From Thermosynechococcus sp. HN-54 (lineage in GTDB: Bacteria; Cyanobacteriota; Cyanobacteriia; Thermosynechococcales; Thermosynechococcaceae), in the NCBI RefSeq assembly GCF_023650955.1, contig NZ_CP098039.1:930001-994000 (forward strand): 64,000 nt of DNA. Direction: 5' to 3'. Both the position numbers and the translations under genes were made by a program. Below the pieces are notes generated by a model. The model worked only from the letters and a program-made list of their open reading frames with translations, did not search any database and was not told the DNA's origin. Of this stretch, positions 26,793 to 36,782 are shown piece after piece. How positions within the stretch are numbered: position 1 is the first letter of the stretch; each line of letters starts with the position of its first letter.

Positions 26793-28820
26793 CTAAAAGC
26801 GCTCGCCAATGCCAAAGCTAAAGGCACTGCCCCCTTCATTGTTCCAGCCAAAGTCAATGCGGATATTGCCTAAGGGGGTATTGACCCGCAGGCCGCCGCC
26901 ATAGCCTAGCCCCTCGCCGGGTTTACCGCGCACAATCCCTGGCTGGCCGGGCACACTGCGTTGGGTACCGAGCAAACTGGCCCCATCGACAAAGAGTGCG
27001 CCACCAACAATGTTGAAAATTGGGAAGCGGTACTCTATTGTCCCTTGCACAAAGGCACGTCCGGAGCCGATCGCCCCCTCTTCCCAACCGCGCACCGAGT
27101 TAGCACCCCCAATCGTAAAGGATTCATAGGGGGGCAAATCGCCAAAAATGTTGCCCGCTTGGATATTAAAGGCAAAGGTTTGCGGCCCCTCAATGCGCAG
27201 AAACTTCACTGGGATATAGAAGCTATAACTGCCCCGCACCCGGTTCATTAAGATATTCCCGGCACCAATAGGAATGGATTGATCCACACCTAGGCGAATC
27301 ACTTGGCCACTCGTCGGCCGCAGGGGATCATTGCGCAAGTCCCGCAGGATTGCTGCTTGCACGGTAAAGAGGTCATTGTAGCCCCGACAGACCCCATTGT
27401 CTGGGAAGGTTAAACAATTGCCCAGAAAATCGGTTGCTACGCGGTCAAAGGAGGCATCCGTGGAGGTGACCCGCTGATATTGCAGACCAAGGGAACCGGT
27501 CCAAGCGGTGCGAATCAAATCCCGATCTTTGGTAAAGGGGCGCGTAAAGAAGACGGCACCCCCCAAGCGGTTAATACGGGGTAAATCGCCATTGGCTAGG
27601 GGCACATTGATGGGGCCATTGCTGAATGTAAACGGCACAGTTAAGCGGTTAAAGGCACTCACGGTGTAGGAGGTGCGATAGGGATCCCCCTTAATCCAAG
27701 GGTCGGTAAAGTTAATGTCAAAGAGAAATTCCCCTTCAGTCCCCCCTTGGGCTTCCACACCAAATTTCCAGTTGCGACCAAAAAGGTTATTTTGCTGGAA
27801 GGCAACGGTGCCAAATAGACCTGAGGCAGAACTATACCCCGCCCCAGCAGAAATACTGCCCGTATTGCGCTCTTTGATATTCAGAATCAGGTTAACTTTA
27901 CGGGGATCTTGACCGGGTTCAAGGGCAACTTGCACATCCTCAAACAACCCCAGTTCAAAGAGGCGTCGCAAATCCGCTTGCACTGTCTTTTGGTTAAGAA
28001 CCACGCCGGGTTGGGTGTCCATTTCACGGCTAATGACAAAGTCGCGGGTACGCTGTTTCGTTGGTTCTCCTTCTTTGTTGAGGAAGCGATAGGTGACCTG
28101 TTCAACCACTCCCTCAGCCACCTGCAATGTGACAACGCCGTCGGGATCGATTTGAGGTGTGCCGACCACTTGCCCCAAAATGTAGCCATTGTCCTTGTAG
28201 AACGTGTTGATTTTCTCAATGCCGGACTGTAGCTCCCTCAGGTTTAGAATGCGGCCAATTTGCGGGGCAAAAATCTCATTGACTTTTTCTTGGGTAAGCA
28301 CTTGGTTACCAGCGACTTGCACGGCTCGCAGCACAGGGTAGGGGCGCACGACAAAGGTAATCCGCACCCCGAGGGGGGTATCGCTGGGCACAGCATTGAC
28401 ATCAGCAAAAAAGCCCGTGGCAAAGATGGCATTGGTATCCTGTTGTAGTTGGGTGCGGGTAGTGGTACTGCCGGGTCGAGTGCTAATGACCTGATAAACC
28501 AATTGCTCCAGTTCAGGAGTGGCGCCTTCAACCACCACTTCGGCAATCAACACTTGGGGTTCATCAGCAGGGGGCTGACTCACCGGCGGGGGGGTGGGGG
28601 GTGCCGCTGGGGGGCTTTCAGGCACAGGCTTTGCCGATGGTGGTGTTGGGGATGCTGGAGTTTCGGCTGGTTGGTTTTCAGGAGGCGTGGGGGCTTCTTG
28701 GCTACGGCTGGGACTCAAAGGACCGAGGGCGATCGCTACGGTTGCCATTGCCACTGCTACCGTTTTCAAGGCAGCCCCCATTGGCTGCATTCGCACTGGC
28801 GAAAAAAGTTGGTTATTCAC
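26793..28820 (-). CDS. bamA: Omp85/BamA outer-membrane assembly protein
   Basis: Inserts beta-barrel proteins into the outer membrane and is the ancestor-type of chloroplast Toc75. 675 residues from a GTG start with an AGGTG site. A signal peptide (VAVAMATVAIALGPLSPSRS) is followed by a Pro-rich stretch (about 45-90). Three POTRA domains follow, at about residues 90-330, which is the usual cyanobacterial number. The C-terminal 16-strand barrel has the lid-loop motif VRGWEEGAIGSGRAF and ends in Phe, as Omp85 proteins do. It heads the lpxC-fabZ-lpxA operon. Confidence 0.95.
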   Translation of the reverse strand: MNNQLFSPVRMQPMGAALKTVAVAMATVAIALGPLSPSRSQEAPTPPENQPAETPASPTPPSAKPVPESPPAAPPTPPPVSQPPADEPQVLIAEVVVEGATPELEQLVYQVISTRPGSTTTRTQLQQDTNAIFATGFFADVNAVPSDTPLGVRITFVVRPYPVLRAVQVAGNQVLTQEKVNEIFAPQIGRILNLRELQSGIEKINTFYKDNGYILGQVVGTPQIDPDGVVTLQVAEGVVEQVTYRFLNKEGEPTKQRTRDFVISREMDTQPGVVLNQKTVQADLRRLFELGLFEDVQVALEPGQDPRKVNLILNIKERNTGSISAGAGYSSASGLFGTVAFQQNNLFGRNWKFGVEAQGGTEGEFLFDINFTDPWIKGDPYRTSYTVSAFNRLTVPFTFSNGPINVPLANGDLPRINRLGGAVFFTRPFTKDRDLIRTAWTGSLGLQYQRVTSTDASFDRVATDFLGNCLTFPDNGVCRGYNDLFTVQAAILRDLRNDPLRPTSGQVIRLGVDQSIPIGAGNILMNRVRGSYSFYIPVKFLRIEGPQTFAFNIQAGNIFGDLPPYESFTIGGANSVRGWEEGAIGSGRAFVQGTIEYRFPIFNIVGGALFVDGASLLGTQRSVPGQPGIVRGKPGEGLGYGGGLRVNTPLGNIRIDFGWNNEGGSAFSFGIGERF

Positions 28821-28938
28821 TGCTCACACCTAAAAAACAAATCGCGTCAATACAGCCAAACCCATTGGCATTGATATAACAGTAGGTTAACGACTCAAAA
28901 GCGGCAATAAAAGTGCCCCTCTCTGTGCCTTTCCAACA

Positions 28939-29520
28939 TTAGCCGTAATAGGCGGGTTCATTCCCCGGTTTCCATTTGATATTACAGCCGAGACTTGGTT
29001 TTTGATCTTCGCTGGGGGTTTGACCGGCTAAGACGGCATCAATGGCAGCCCGCAAGTCTTTCCCAGTCACCGGTAAGCCATTCTGGGGACGGCTGTCATC
29101 GAGTTGTCCGCGATAGACAAGCTTGCGATCGCCATCAAAGAGGAAGAAGTCCGGTGTACAGGCTGCCGTGTAGGCCTTGGCCGTTTCTTGGCTCTCGTCG
29201 TAACAAAGCGGAAATGTAAACCCTAGTTCGATGGCCATCGCCTTCAGGGACTCTGGGGCATCATCGGGATAGTTGGCGGCGTCATTGGCACTCATGGCAA
29301 CAATCCCTAAGCCTGTGTCTTTGTAGTCGCGCCCTAGCTTCGCCAGTTCCTCTTGGACGTGTTTCACATAGGGACAGTGGCGACAAATAAACATCACCAG
29401 TAGGGCTTTCTTGTCGGCAAAGCTACTGAGGGAAATCGTTTGCCCACTCACCACATCGGGCAGTTGAAAATCGGGAGCAACAGTACCAAGAGCAAGCATC
29501 GTGGACTCTGTCCGCGCCAT
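28939..29520 (-). CDS. Thioredoxin-fold redoxin with CxxC
   Basis: 193 residues from ATG 29520, chosen because a perfect AGGAGG lies 5 nt upstream; a 40-codon extension has no such site. The AhpC/TSA-type fold opens with LGTVAPDFQLPDVVSG and has the redox motif CRHCPYVKHVQ (Cys at about 46 and 49) and the cis-Pro loop CTPDFFLFD. It belongs to the thioredoxin-family proteins with a C-x-H-C-P-Y motif found in many bacteria, probably disulfide reductases or peroxiredoxin-like. No signal peptide, so cytosolic. Confidence 0.88.
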   Translation of the reverse strand: MARTESTMLALGTVAPDFQLPDVVSGQTISLSSFADKKALLVMFICRHCPYVKHVQEELAKLGRDYKDTGLGIVAMSANDAANYPDDAPESLKAMAIELGFTFPLCYDESQETAKAYTAACTPDFFLFDGDRKLVYRGQLDDSRPQNGLPVTGKDLRAAIDAVLAGQTPSEDQKPSLGCNIKWKPGNEPAYYG

Positions 29521-29707
29521 AAAACCTCCTGAGAACGCTGGCAAGAGTGTTACAAATAGTAATATCGTCCCTAGTGTACTCTGTTGCGATCGTTCCTCAA
29601 AGTGGTGAGATGAGATGATGTGCTGTGCTAACGAATGCAAAAAGCAGCAAGATCACTGCTGCTTAGGGATTATAAGCTTTGATTTTTGAGCACAGAGGAA
29701 AATGGCT

Positions 29708-29944
29708 TTAGCCAATATAACTTTGACGGGAGACGTGCTTCTCGAAGTTGGCTTGGGTTTGATGGAGAAGTTGCTCGCGGCTGTCGCCCGTGTGTTTCAG
29801 CGCAGGCACCAAATTGCGCGCCTGAAGTGCCATGTGCAGTTGCAAATGGGCAACGTATTCGCTAAGGTCTTCACGGAGTAACGGATGACTTTGATGCACA
29901 GACACAGTGTTCTCCTTCAACTGATGGTTCAGTAGGCGTTGCAT
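29708..29944 (-). CDS. Small hypothetical helical protein
   Basis: 78 residues from ATG 29944 with an AGGA site 5 nt upstream. The sequence is almost wholly helical in character (LSEYVAHLQLHMALQARNLV, then SREQLLHQTQANFEKHV) and rich in His and Gln, with no Cys, membrane segment or signal peptide. Not recognised. It stands alone between the redoxin gene and the divergent surE. The clear ribosome site and protein-like composition support a real gene. Confidence 0.6.
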   Translation of the reverse strand: MQRLLNHQLKENTVSVHQSHPLLREDLSEYVAHLQLHMALQARNLVPALKHTGDSREQLLHQTQANFEKHVSRQSYIG

Positions 29945-30124
29945 AGATCCTGTTAATTCCCAAAAATGGTCATGTCAGGAATGGTGCATTCAAACTGTTC
30001 GGCAGGGTGGGTCATGCAGTGCGCCACTTGACCCTTTTAGAGGTTAACATTTCTCAGGGAGTGTGCTGCGATTTGCAATCAACTGTAATGTTTTGCCAAT
30101 ACTTGACGATTCAGGGGGCAGGAA

Positions 30125-30928
30125 ATGCGGTTACTCATTGCCAATGATGATGGGGTCTTTGCCCCCGGTATTCGGGCGTTGGCAGACACGCTGGCGATCG
30201 CTGGTCATGAAGTCGTGGTCGTGTGTCCGGATCGCGAACGCTCCGCTACAGGGCATAGCCTCACTGTTTTTGATCCGATTCGCGCCGAAGTCGTTGGCGA
30301 TCGCTTTCACCCCAGTATTAAGGCGTGGGCTTGCTCCGGTACCCCCTCCGACTGTGTCAAACTCGCCCTTGGTGCCCTCCTAGAGGAACCTCCCGATTTT
30401 GTTGTTTCTGGGATTAACCAAGGCTCCAACCTCGGCACAGATATTCTCTACTCCGGCACGGTGTCTGCTGCGATGGAGGGGGTGATTGAGGGAATTCCTA
30501 GTATTGCCATTAGCCTCACCAGTTTCACAGTTCATGACTTTCAGCCGGCCGCTGACTTTGCCAGTCGTCTCCTCAAAGCGCTGGAAACCGCCCCCCTTCC
30601 CCCAAAGATGCTCCTCAATGTGAATGTACCTGCCCTGCCTGCCAGTGAAATTGCTGGCGTTGTCATTACACGCCAGGGGATTCGGCGCTACCATGACCTG
30701 TTCCAGAAGCGCATTGACCCTCGCGGCAAAACTTACTACTGGCTCGCCGGTGAAGTGGTTGAAGAATATCCCCAAGACCCCAATCAAGCACCCACGGATG
30801 TGGAAGCGATCGCCCAAAATCTGATTAGTATTACGCCGCTGACCTTTGATCTCACCTACGGCCAAGGGGTTCAGAGTTTAACTGAGTGGCTGCGCCAACC
30901 CACTGTACAGCCCCTATTCAATCTCTAG
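30125..30928 (+). CDS. surE: 5'/3'-nucleotidase SurE
   Basis: Metal-dependent nucleoside monophosphatase linked to stationary-phase survival. The N-terminal motif [14 protein letters not shown] carries the metal-binding Asp pair, and [28 protein letters not shown] are the remaining family blocks. 267 residues is standard. ATG 30125 is preceded by GGGGGCAGGAA. Its last 15 nt overlap the convergent xthA gene. Confidence 0.95.
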   Translation: MRLLIANDDGVFAPGIRALADTLAIAGHEVVVVCPDRERSATGHSLTVFDPIRAEVVGDRFHPSIKAWACSGTPSDCVKLALGALLEEPPDFVVSGINQGSNLGTDILYSGTVSAAMEGVIEGIPSIAISLTSFTVHDFQPAADFASRLLKALETAPLPPKMLLNVNVPALPASEIAGVVITRQGIRRYHDLFQKRIDPRGKTYYWLAGEVVEEYPQDPNQAPTDVEAIAQNLISITPLTFDLTYGQGVQSLTEWLRQPTVQPLFNL

Positions 30929-31699
30929 GATCACGGGTGCATGGTCACTGGGCTTGGGTAAGCGCCGCGGGGCAATATCAATGTGACAGTTGCAGGCCCG
31001 GGCTTTGACAGCGGGAGTAATGTAGAGGTGATCAATACGCCAGCCATGATTGCGACGAAAGGCACCCGCCCGATAATCCCACCAAGAGTAGTGCCCCGGC
31101 GCCTCAGTAAAATGGCGAAAGGCATCGTGGAAGCCAAGGTCACGAATGGCCGCTAAAAGGTTGCGTTCGGCATCGGTGGCTCCCACTTTTGTGGCGCGAT
31201 CGCTGGCATCAAACAGGTCTTTATCCTCAGGGGCAATATTAAAATCACCACAGAGAATCACTTCCCCTTGGGCAGTGAGCTGATCGAGATAGACATGGAG
31301 GATTTTTAACCAGTGCAGCTTGTAGTGGTATTTCTCACTGTCGTACGCTCCGCCATTGGGAATATAGACATTCACCAAGATCACATCAGGGGCTAATTGG
31401 GCGCGAATCAGCCGTTTTTGCGTATCCAAGTCACTGTGGGCAGGCAACTGCGGTGCAAAGCCAGCTTCTACCCCCACAAGGGGCTGACGGCTGAGAATGG
31501 CTACCCCGTTATAGGCCTTTTGACCACTACAATAAACATGATACCCACGAACCAGAAAGGGCTGACGCGGGAACTCAGCATCAGTAACTTTGGTCTCCTG
31601 AAGACAGAGATAGTCCACCCCAGTGCTATCCAACCATTGGCACACATGGTCAAGGCGGGTGCGAATTGAGTTGACGTTCCAAGTAGCAATTTTTGGCAT
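30914..31699 (-). CDS. xthA: Exodeoxyribonuclease III / AP endonuclease
   Basis: Cuts DNA at abasic sites and degrades 3' ends in base-excision repair. Family blocks are intact: [24 protein letters not shown] with the metal-binding Glu, [13 protein letters not shown], and the C-terminal RIDHLYIT and PSDHAPVI with the catalytic Asp-His. 261 residues. It is convergent to surE (15-nt overlap) and divergent from the DUF3084 gene. Confidence 0.95.
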   Translation of the reverse strand: MPKIATWNVNSIRTRLDHVCQWLDSTGVDYLCLQETKVTDAEFPRQPFLVRGYHVYCSGQKAYNGVAILSRQPLVGVEAGFAPQLPAHSDLDTQKRLIRAQLAPDVILVNVYIPNGGAYDSEKYHYKLHWLKILHVYLDQLTAQGEVILCGDFNIAPEDKDLFDASDRATKVGATDAERNLLAAIRDLGFHDAFRHFTEAPGHYSWWDYRAGAFRRNHGWRIDHLYITPAVKARACNCHIDIAPRRLPKPSDHAPVILEIE

Positions 31700-31801
31700 C
31701 GGTTGATTTCAGTCAAAGTGATTTGCCCAAACCGTTATCGGGGGCAGCATCGGCACATACTGTAGAAAGTATAGTTGGGGAGTGGCAGCAGTACCCGAAA
31801 T

Positions 31802-33241
31802 ATGGCTGGGTATGTTTTGGTCTTGGCCGTGATTATTCTTGGGGGCGCGATCGCGACAGTGGGCGATCGCCTTGGCTCAAAAGTGGGCAAAGCCCGATTG
31901 AGTTGGTTTAATTTGCGGCCTCGACAGACAGCTGTCCTGATTACTATTCTCACAGGCAGCTTAATTTCTGCCTCAACCCTCGCCATCCTCTTTGCCCTCA
32001 GTCGGGAGTTGCGCGATGGCGTGCTGCGCATTGGTGCGATCCGTCGTCAACAAGCGGCTGCTGAACAAGAACTCGCGGAAACCCGTGCCCAAAAGGATGA
32101 AATTGAAGCGGAACTCGCACAGTCCCAAATTGAACTGGCCAACATTCGCCAACGCCTCAGTCAAACCAACCAAGTCCTAGAGCAGGCCGTCAATCGTCAA
32201 ACCCTCACGGAAGCAGAACTCAAGCAACTCCAAGACCGCTACACCCAAGCCCAAAAAGACCTCGAAAACTTTGAAGCCCAAGGGGCACGCCTGCGGCAAG
32301 AAATTCAGCGTTTGCAACGGGAGCGACAAGCCATCCAAGGCCGCCTCGAGGATGTGGCTGGCCAAAAAGCAGCCCTAGAAACCGCCATTCGCACGGCTCA
32401 ACAGCGCCTTGCCGAAGTTGAAGGTCAAAAGGATCGTCTCCAAGCAGAGATTGATCGCATTCAGGATCAACTGGCCGTTGCCAATCGGCAGCAGCAGGTG
32501 TTACGCAATCAACAGCGCAGTCTTCAGCAGGAAATTGCTGCCCTTGAGGCCAGTCGCCAACGCCTTGAGGAAAATGTGAGCATCCTGTTGTTGGGACTAC
32601 GGCGGGGGACGATCGCCATTCGCACGGGGCAAGTCTTGGCATCTGCTGTGATTCAAAATGTCAAGGAGCCGGCTCAGGCCACCCAAGTTATTGAAGAACT
32701 CCTGCGGGAAGCACGTCGCAATGCCATTGTTCTCAACAATCCTCAAAATCTAAAACCGACGGATCAGGTGATTCAAATTACCACCGAAGACGTGAATCGC
32801 CTGCGCAGCCAAATTAGTGATGGCCAACCCTATGTGGTGCGGATTTTAGCGGCAGCTAATTATCTACAGGGGGAAAGCAACATTCTTGTGGTGCCCCAAG
32901 TGGCGCGCAATCAAGAAGTTTTCCGCGAGGGTGAGAATCTGGCCACCATCTCCTTGGATCCCAGCCAGATGACCGATGAGCAAATTTTGCAACGCTTGGA
33001 TCAGTTGTTTACGATCAGTAATCAGCGGGCGATCGCCTCCGGTGTCCTCCCTGATCCTGTGACTGGCAGTGTTGGCTCCTTTCGCCAAATTGAACTAGTG
33101 AAATTTGTCTTAGATCTTAAAGATCACCAAGGAACAATTGATATTAGTGCCGTCACACCCACTCCCGTTTATACGGCTGGTCCTTTGACCCTTTCCCTCG
33201 TCGCCCGCCAAAATCAGCGAGTGATCCTCCGCAGTGGCTAG
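31802..33241 (+). CDS. DUF3084 membrane-anchored coiled-coil protein
   Basis: 479 residues from ATG 31802 (MAGYVLVLAVIILGG). Two membrane helices (residues 3-23 and about 42-65) enclose the RLGSKVGKARLSWFNLRPRQT loop typical of DUF3084. A heptad-rich coiled coil spans about 85-270 (QQAAAEQELAETRAQKDEIE and further). The C-terminal 200 residues look globular. The family is common in cyanobacteria and of unknown function; the layout suggests a structural or scaffold role at the membrane. It stands alone between xthA and cax. Confidence 0.85.
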   Translation: MAGYVLVLAVIILGGAIATVGDRLGSKVGKARLSWFNLRPRQTAVLITILTGSLISASTLAILFALSRELRDGVLRIGAIRRQQAAAEQELAETRAQKDEIEAELAQSQIELANIRQRLSQTNQVLEQAVNRQTLTEAELKQLQDRYTQAQKDLENFEAQGARLRQEIQRLQRERQAIQGRLEDVAGQKAALETAIRTAQQRLAEVEGQKDRLQAEIDRIQDQLAVANRQQQVLRNQQRSLQQEIAALEASRQRLEENVSILLLGLRRGTIAIRTGQVLASAVIQNVKEPAQATQVIEELLREARRNAIVLNNPQNLKPTDQVIQITTEDVNRLRSQISDGQPYVVRILAAANYLQGESNILVVPQVARNQEVFREGENLATISLDPSQMTDEQILQRLDQLFTISNQRAIASGVLPDPVTGSVGSFRQIELVKFVLDLKDHQGTIDISAVTPTPVYTAGPLTLSLVARQNQRVILRSG

Positions 33242-33338
33242 GCACTACCCCTATTTCTCCCTGCTTGGGATGGAAAACTCAAACCGCAGGCTAGGATAGA
33301 GGAGATTTTTCTCCTTTCACCATGTAAGGGGTATCCCC

Positions 33339-34406
33339 ATGAAGCGACTGGTTTCGATTGGTTTTTTGGTGTTTATTCCTCTCTCCATCGCTGCTGAGAA
33401 ATTGGAATGGGGGGCACTTGCGGTCTTTATCTTGGCTGCTCTCGCCATTGTGCCTTTAGCGATTTGGTTGAGCACAGCAACAGAGGAGGTAGCCCTTGCC
33501 ACTGGACCCACCATTGGGGGTCTCTTGAATGCCCTTTTTGGCAATGCAACAGAACTCATTATTGCCATTGTGGCGCTGCAAGCGGGTTTAGTGGATATTG
33601 TCAAAGCCAGTATTACGGGAACCCTGATGGCAAACCTTTTGCTAGTGATGGGGTTATCCATGCTGTTAGGGGGCATTCGCTACAAGGAGCAATCCTTTGC
33701 CCCAGTGGTGGCGCGGGTGAATGCTTCCTCGATGACAGTGGCGATCGCTGCCATTCTTTTACCGGCGATGGTGATTTACACTTCCAATAGTGTGCCGCAA
33801 GCAGCTATTTCCAAAATGTCAGTCGTGGCCGCGATCATTTTGATTCTGGTCTATGGGCTAACGTTACTCTTTTCTTTGAAAACCCACAGCTATCTTTACG
33901 ACGTCAGTCAGGTGGAGCTAGCGGACGAAGAGGGACACCACGAAAAGCCCAACTTGCCCCTGTGGATCACGGTGCTGATGATAGCCACACTTGGGGTGGC
34001 CTTTGAATCAGAAATTTTTGTCGGTGCCGTTGAGGCAGCAACGGAGGGGCTGGGTCTGACACCCCTTTTTACTGGAGTCATCCTCTTGCCATTGGTGGGG
34101 GGAGCAGCAGAGTATGTGACCGCTGTGGGGGTTGCCCTGAAAAACAACATGGATTTGTCGGTGTCTATTGCCCTTGGTTCCTCGCTCTTGGTGGCGCTCT
34201 TGGTGGCACCGGTGCTGGTGCTTATTGGCCAGTTGATTGGTCAACCCATGGATCTAAACTTTAGTCTATTTGAGGTGGTGACCGTCATTATTGCTGTGGT
34301 CATTGCCAATGTGATTAGTCTCGATGGCCGCTCGAACTGGCTAGAGGGGGCACTGCTGTTGGCGACCTACGGGATTTTGGGCACGGCCTTTTTCTTCCAC
34401 ACTTAG
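33339..34406 (+). CDS. cax: Calcium/proton exchanger
   Basis: 355 residues with about 11 membrane helices in two homologous halves. The CAX signature repeats carry the ion-binding acid: GGLLNALFGNATELIIAIVAL in the first half and GGAAEYVTAVGVALKN in the second. An acidic loop (ELADEEGHHEKPN, about 190-205) joins the halves. It should export cytosolic Ca2+ in exchange for H+. It stands alone, and its stop overlaps the convergent transglutaminase gene by 4 nt. Confidence 0.93.
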   Translation: MKRLVSIGFLVFIPLSIAAEKLEWGALAVFILAALAIVPLAIWLSTATEEVALATGPTIGGLLNALFGNATELIIAIVALQAGLVDIVKASITGTLMANLLLVMGLSMLLGGIRYKEQSFAPVVARVNASSMTVAIAAILLPAMVIYTSNSVPQAAISKMSVVAAIILILVYGLTLLFSLKTHSYLYDVSQVELADEEGHHEKPNLPLWITVLMIATLGVAFESEIFVGAVEAATEGLGLTPLFTGVILLPLVGGAAEYVTAVGVALKNNMDLSVSIALGSSLLVALLVAPVLVLIGQLIGQPMDLNFSLFEVVTVIIAVVIANVISLDGRSNWLEGALLLATYGILGTAFFFHT

Positions 34407-35248
34407 GCGAGTCGCTGAATTTGCAGTTGGTAGGTCATCGTTGAGGTGACTCCTTGACCCCGCAGTGTCCCTTGAATTGGGGCTGTATCTGCTGCCTCTG
34501 CTGCGGCCACAAGGGCAATGTGGCGATCGCTCACTGCTAAGCCATGGGTCGGGTCATAACCCCGCCAGCCAGCTCCCGGTAAATACACTTCAACCCACGC
34601 ATGGAGATGTCGTTCAGGATTATCCAAGTCTCCTTCCTGATAGCCACTGACAAACCGTGCTGCTAAACCCACAGCCCGACAGGCATGGATAAACAACACC
34701 GCCGTATCCCGACAGGAACCCATTTGGTTAGCCCAAGTCACACAGGGAGGCCAAGGGGCACCAGTTTCGCGAATCTGGTGCTGACAGGTTCGGTAAATTT
34801 TGTTATTGAGATCACTGAGAAATGTGAGGACACTGCCATCGCCCTTGGCTAACGTTGTCCACGCCAGTTCATAGGCCACAGGATCCACTGGCGCCGAGAG
34901 ATAGGGATGCAAACTGGTCGCTAGCCGCTGCGGATAGTTAAAAGGGAGTGTGGTTGCCCACGAGTCAAGCAAATAGTTAAAGGGATTGTCACAATAGGTT
35001 TCTACTTCAGACGTGACTTGAATCATCAGGGAGGTGGTGGGCTGTGGTGACCACCAGTAGCGCTGAATGTGATTGCCATAGACATCGAGAACCGTACTTT
35101 GGCCTTGGGGTGTCGGTAAAATCTGTATGGAGAGCGATCGCAGGCGTTGGTGGCCATCACTGCGCGGGATCAACCGCAGATCGTGGGAAGCAAGGGCAAC
35201 CGGGTCACTGTAGGTGTAAGTGGTTTGGTGGCAGATGCGGTATTCCAT
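34403..35248 (-). CDS. Transglutaminase-like family protein
   Basis: 281 residues. The N-terminal beta domain (YRICHQTTYTYSDPVALASHDLRL is the family-typical opening) is followed by the Cys protease-like core. The triad can be read as Cys in MGSCRDTAVLFIHACR, His in LHAWVEVYLPG and Asp in GYDPTHGLAV. This bacterial group often sits with alpha-E and circularly permuted ATP-grasp genes, but those are not present here. It may be a peptidase or amide-forming enzyme; substrate unknown. No signal peptide. Confidence 0.9.
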   Translation of the reverse strand: MEYRICHQTTYTYSDPVALASHDLRLIPRSDGHQRLRSLSIQILPTPQGQSTVLDVYGNHIQRYWWSPQPTTSLMIQVTSEVETYCDNPFNYLLDSWATTLPFNYPQRLATSLHPYLSAPVDPVAYELAWTTLAKGDGSVLTFLSDLNNKIYRTCQHQIRETGAPWPPCVTWANQMGSCRDTAVLFIHACRAVGLAARFVSGYQEGDLDNPERHLHAWVEVYLPGAGWRGYDPTHGLAVSDRHIALVAAAEAADTAPIQGTLRGQGVTSTMTYQLQIQRLA

Positions 35249-35353
35249 TCTAATGGGTTAAAAAATCAGTATTTCTACGGGTTGACTTTATCATTTCTTG
35301 GCAGTAGCTTCATGCTATTCCTCACACTCTTCGCATAGAATTTGGTAACAATT

Positions 35354-36391
35354 ATGATTCCATTCTTGTTTCTTGGAGCAGCGATTGCTGGTTTAGTCGG
35401 TATAGAGGCTGCTGCCGACGGCTTGCGCAAACAGAAAGAAGCGAAAGAAAAACGTGAAACCGCTAAAAAACGCTACGAATCTGCTAAAGAATGCTATGAA
35501 TCTGCCTAAAGTCGCTATCACTCTAAGAAAGCACATGTCAAGTATGCCGAAGATCAAACTGAAACGCTATACAAAGATTTGCGAAAATACATCTTGGAAC
35601 GTATCTTGGAACGTACAGAAGGTACAGTGAGCGGTTTTTTGAGGCTTACTGAGGAATTGAAACAAAAGTATTCACTCTCTGATCTAGAGCTTGGTGAAGT
35701 AATGTTACGTGCTCTGGAGCTTCGGGAGGTAGGATTTGAGGGGCTGAATAAGTACCCGCAAACGGTGGACGCAGATATTAATCCAGAGACAGTTCTCGGA
35801 GGCATTTTACTAGGTGGTAGTGCAGGAGGTATAGCCGGTGAATTAGCTGGTGGTTTGCTACTAGGAGGTGTTGTTGGAGGTGCTGTTATTGGTTCTATCC
35901 TTGTAGGACTTAGTCTATCAGCAGAAGGAGAAAAAGCTCTCACTGAAGCAGAAAAGAAACTCACCAGAGCAAAAGAATATGTTGCAGAAATAGATGAAAA
36001 AATCACCACGATGGCTGCTTACATCAGATACCTAAAAGACGGTGTTCAACGACGGATTCAAGAGCTAGAGTCAGTTCTCAAGAATCTTGATCAGCGTTGT
36101 CAGAGAGCGCTCAACGAGTTAGAAGTGGCTATTAAACAAGGGTTCGATATCCAGCGGGAAGAGGATGTTCAGAAGTTTCAGAAAGCATTGCTTTTAGTCA
36201 AAGCACTACGAGAGATTATCCGCACACCGCTCCTTGATCGCGACGGCAACTTGAATCCTGAACACACACGATTGCTAGCAGCCTATCGGCAGAGCGCAAG
36301 TCTCTCTAGGAGGAGAAAGTGTTTTACAATCAACTTTCGGAAAAAGCTCTCCTCAGTGGAGCAACAGGAGCAACAATCGTTCTCAATTTAG
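35354..36391 (+). pseudogene. Coiled-coil / glycine-zipper protein with in-frame stop
   Basis: The frame from ATG 35354 gives MIPFLFLGAAIAGLVGIEAA and a Lys/Glu-rich helix, then meets TAA at 35507-35509 (codon 52). It continues in the same frame for another 294 codons. The repeats around the stop (KRYESAKECYESA, then stop, SRYHSKK) suggest it arose from a Lys AAA codon. The rest is a coiled coil, then a glycine-rich membrane-like segment (about 150-195, LGGILLGGSAGG...GGVVGGAVIG), then another coiled coil (200-290). Translation could restart at TTG 35579. The family is unrecognised; the coil-Gly zipper-coil layout resembles helical membrane-inserting proteins. AT-rich, HIP1-free and probably acquired. 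Confidence 0.65.
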
Positions 36392-36771
36392 TCCATTCTC
36401 TTGTTGAAAGCTACCAGCAGGAAATCACGAACCAAGTTCGAGAGCAGGAAATTACGAAGCAGGTCCAAGAACAAGAGATTACGAAGGGCCAGCAAATCGA
36501 GGCACGGAAGCAAGAAAGGCTTGCAGAGATCAACGCGACACAAGAGCTTCTCATCGGCCACCTCAATCCTTCCTTTGAGGAGCGGGCGCAGGCTTTTCAA
36601 AAATTCTTTGAGCAGATCGATGGAGCAATTACCCGTGGAGACAATACTCAACTGGCGCTGCTTCTGGATGCTGTGGTCAAATACGCTCAGACAAGTCCCT
36701 TTAGCCAGTTAGCTGACTTGGCACAGGTACAGGCCAATTTGAGCAATCCTAACCACGTTTGGGAGTTGTAG
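36319..36771 (+). CDS. Hypothetical protein, second gene of the AT-rich cassette
   Basis: 150 residues from a GTG with AGGAGGAGAAA just upstream, a very strong ribosome site. Its first 25 codons overlap the end of the preceding frame by 73 nt. A short hydrophobic segment (ALLSGATGATIVLNLVHSL) is followed by three 9-residue repeats (EITNQVREQ, EITKQVQEQ, EITKGQQIE) in a charged helix, then a helical C-domain (NPSFEERAQAFQKFFEQIDG...). Not recognised. The pairing with an upstream coil-glycine-zipper protein suggests a two-part module. It is convergent to the Yfr1 candidate. Confidence 0.65.
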   Translation: MFYNQLSEKALLSGATGATIVLNLVHSLVESYQQEITNQVREQEITKQVQEQEITKGQQIEARKQERLAEINATQELLIGHLNPSFEERAQAFQKFFEQIDGAITRGDNTQLALLLDAVVKYAQTSPFSQLADLAQVQANLSNPNHVWEL

Positions 36772-36782
36772 CCCTCCACCCA

